Source of the DNA: CAYJOG01 sp964371695 [NCBI: uncultured bacterium]
Lineage (GTDB): Bacteria; CAYJOG01
DNA: 13,202 bases
Direction of reading: 5' to 3'
Assembly: GCA_964371695.1 (NCBI GenBank)
Contig: CAYJOG010000033.1
Span: forward strand, 1-13,202
Below the pieces are notes generated by a model. It was not told the origin of the DNA. It was given only the letters and a program-made list of their open reading frames with translations, and did not search any database. Position 1 is the stretch's first letter. Each line of letters begins with the position of its first letter. The position numbers were made by a program, and so were the translations under genes. Positions 13,059-13,202 of this stretch are shown here, piece after piece.

Positions 13059-13202
13059 ATGGCCGAACACGCCCACACCAACCGGTTGATACACGAGACA
13101 TCGCCCTATCTCTTGCAGCACGCTCACAACCCGGTAACCTGGTTTCCGTGGGGTGAAGAAGCCCTGCAAAAAGCGCGGGATGAAAACAGGCCGGTGCTGG
13201 TG
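13059..13202 (+). CDS. DUF255 / thioredoxin-domain protein (YyaL/SPATA20 type), N-terminal fragment
   Basis: The first 48 residues are visible. [29 protein letters not shown] is the hallmark N-terminus of the DUF255 thioredoxin-like family, normally about 600-750 residues long with a thioredoxin-like domain then an (alpha/alpha)6-type region. The CHWCH-type cysteine motif expected at about residues 55-65 lies beyond the window, so redox competence cannot be judged. The function of the family is poorly defined. The gene is separate from the preceding one (87-nt gap) and has its own promoter-like box. Confidence 0.93.
   Translation, partial: MAEHAHTNRLIHETSPYLLQHAHNPVTWFPWGEEALQKARDENRPVLV

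Overview
The window is GC-rich, densely coded bacterial DNA, probably from a Gram-negative organism. It carries bacterial ribosomal proteins L21 and L27, a SulP anion transporter, and a secreted metalloprotease with a dockerin tail. I cannot name the phylum: no rRNA gene or clade-specific marker is present. No phage, insertion sequence, CRISPR array, tRNA or rRNA gene was found.

Layout. Transcription diverges once, at 5103-5125: every gene to the left is on the minus strand and every gene to the right is on the plus strand. The left half, read from the divergence point outward, holds: thpR (RNA 2',3'-cyclic phosphodiesterase); an NAD-dependent epimerase/dehydratase; rplU-rpmA; a DUF151 bifunctional nuclease; an RtcB-like protein that has lost most of the RNA-ligase active site; a 0.74 kb hairpin-rich intergenic region; and the start of a SulP transporter cut by the window edge. 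The right half holds: a three-gene operon of unknown function (5126-6710); an exported HExxH metalloprotease ending in a dockerin; a nested palindromic repeat; a LeuC/homoaconitase-type hydro-lyase; a VapBC-type toxin-antitoxin pair; an acetyltransferase fused to a sialidase-like beta-propeller; and the first 48 codons of a DUF255 thioredoxin-domain protein.

Genes working together. rplU and rpmA are a classic ribosomal pair, followed here by the nuclease gene rather than obg. The nuclease and RtcB-like genes share a GTGA stop/start overlap, so they are probably co-translated; with thpR they put three RNA- or nucleic-acid-end-processing families on one strand. The 5126-6710 trio is also tightly coupled (one GTGA overlap, one 2-nt gap).

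The most notable observations are: (1) the apparently dead RtcB homologue kept as an intact 409-residue reading frame; (2) a recurrent arrangement at seven genes in which a TATAAT-like box lies only 6-9 nt before the start codon with no Shine-Dalgarno sequence, suggesting leaderless mRNAs are common in this organism; (3) two related composite palindromic elements at 333-483 and 615-799, and a different nested one at 8855-9030; (4) the GNAT/beta-propeller fusion; and (5) the uncharacterised operon.
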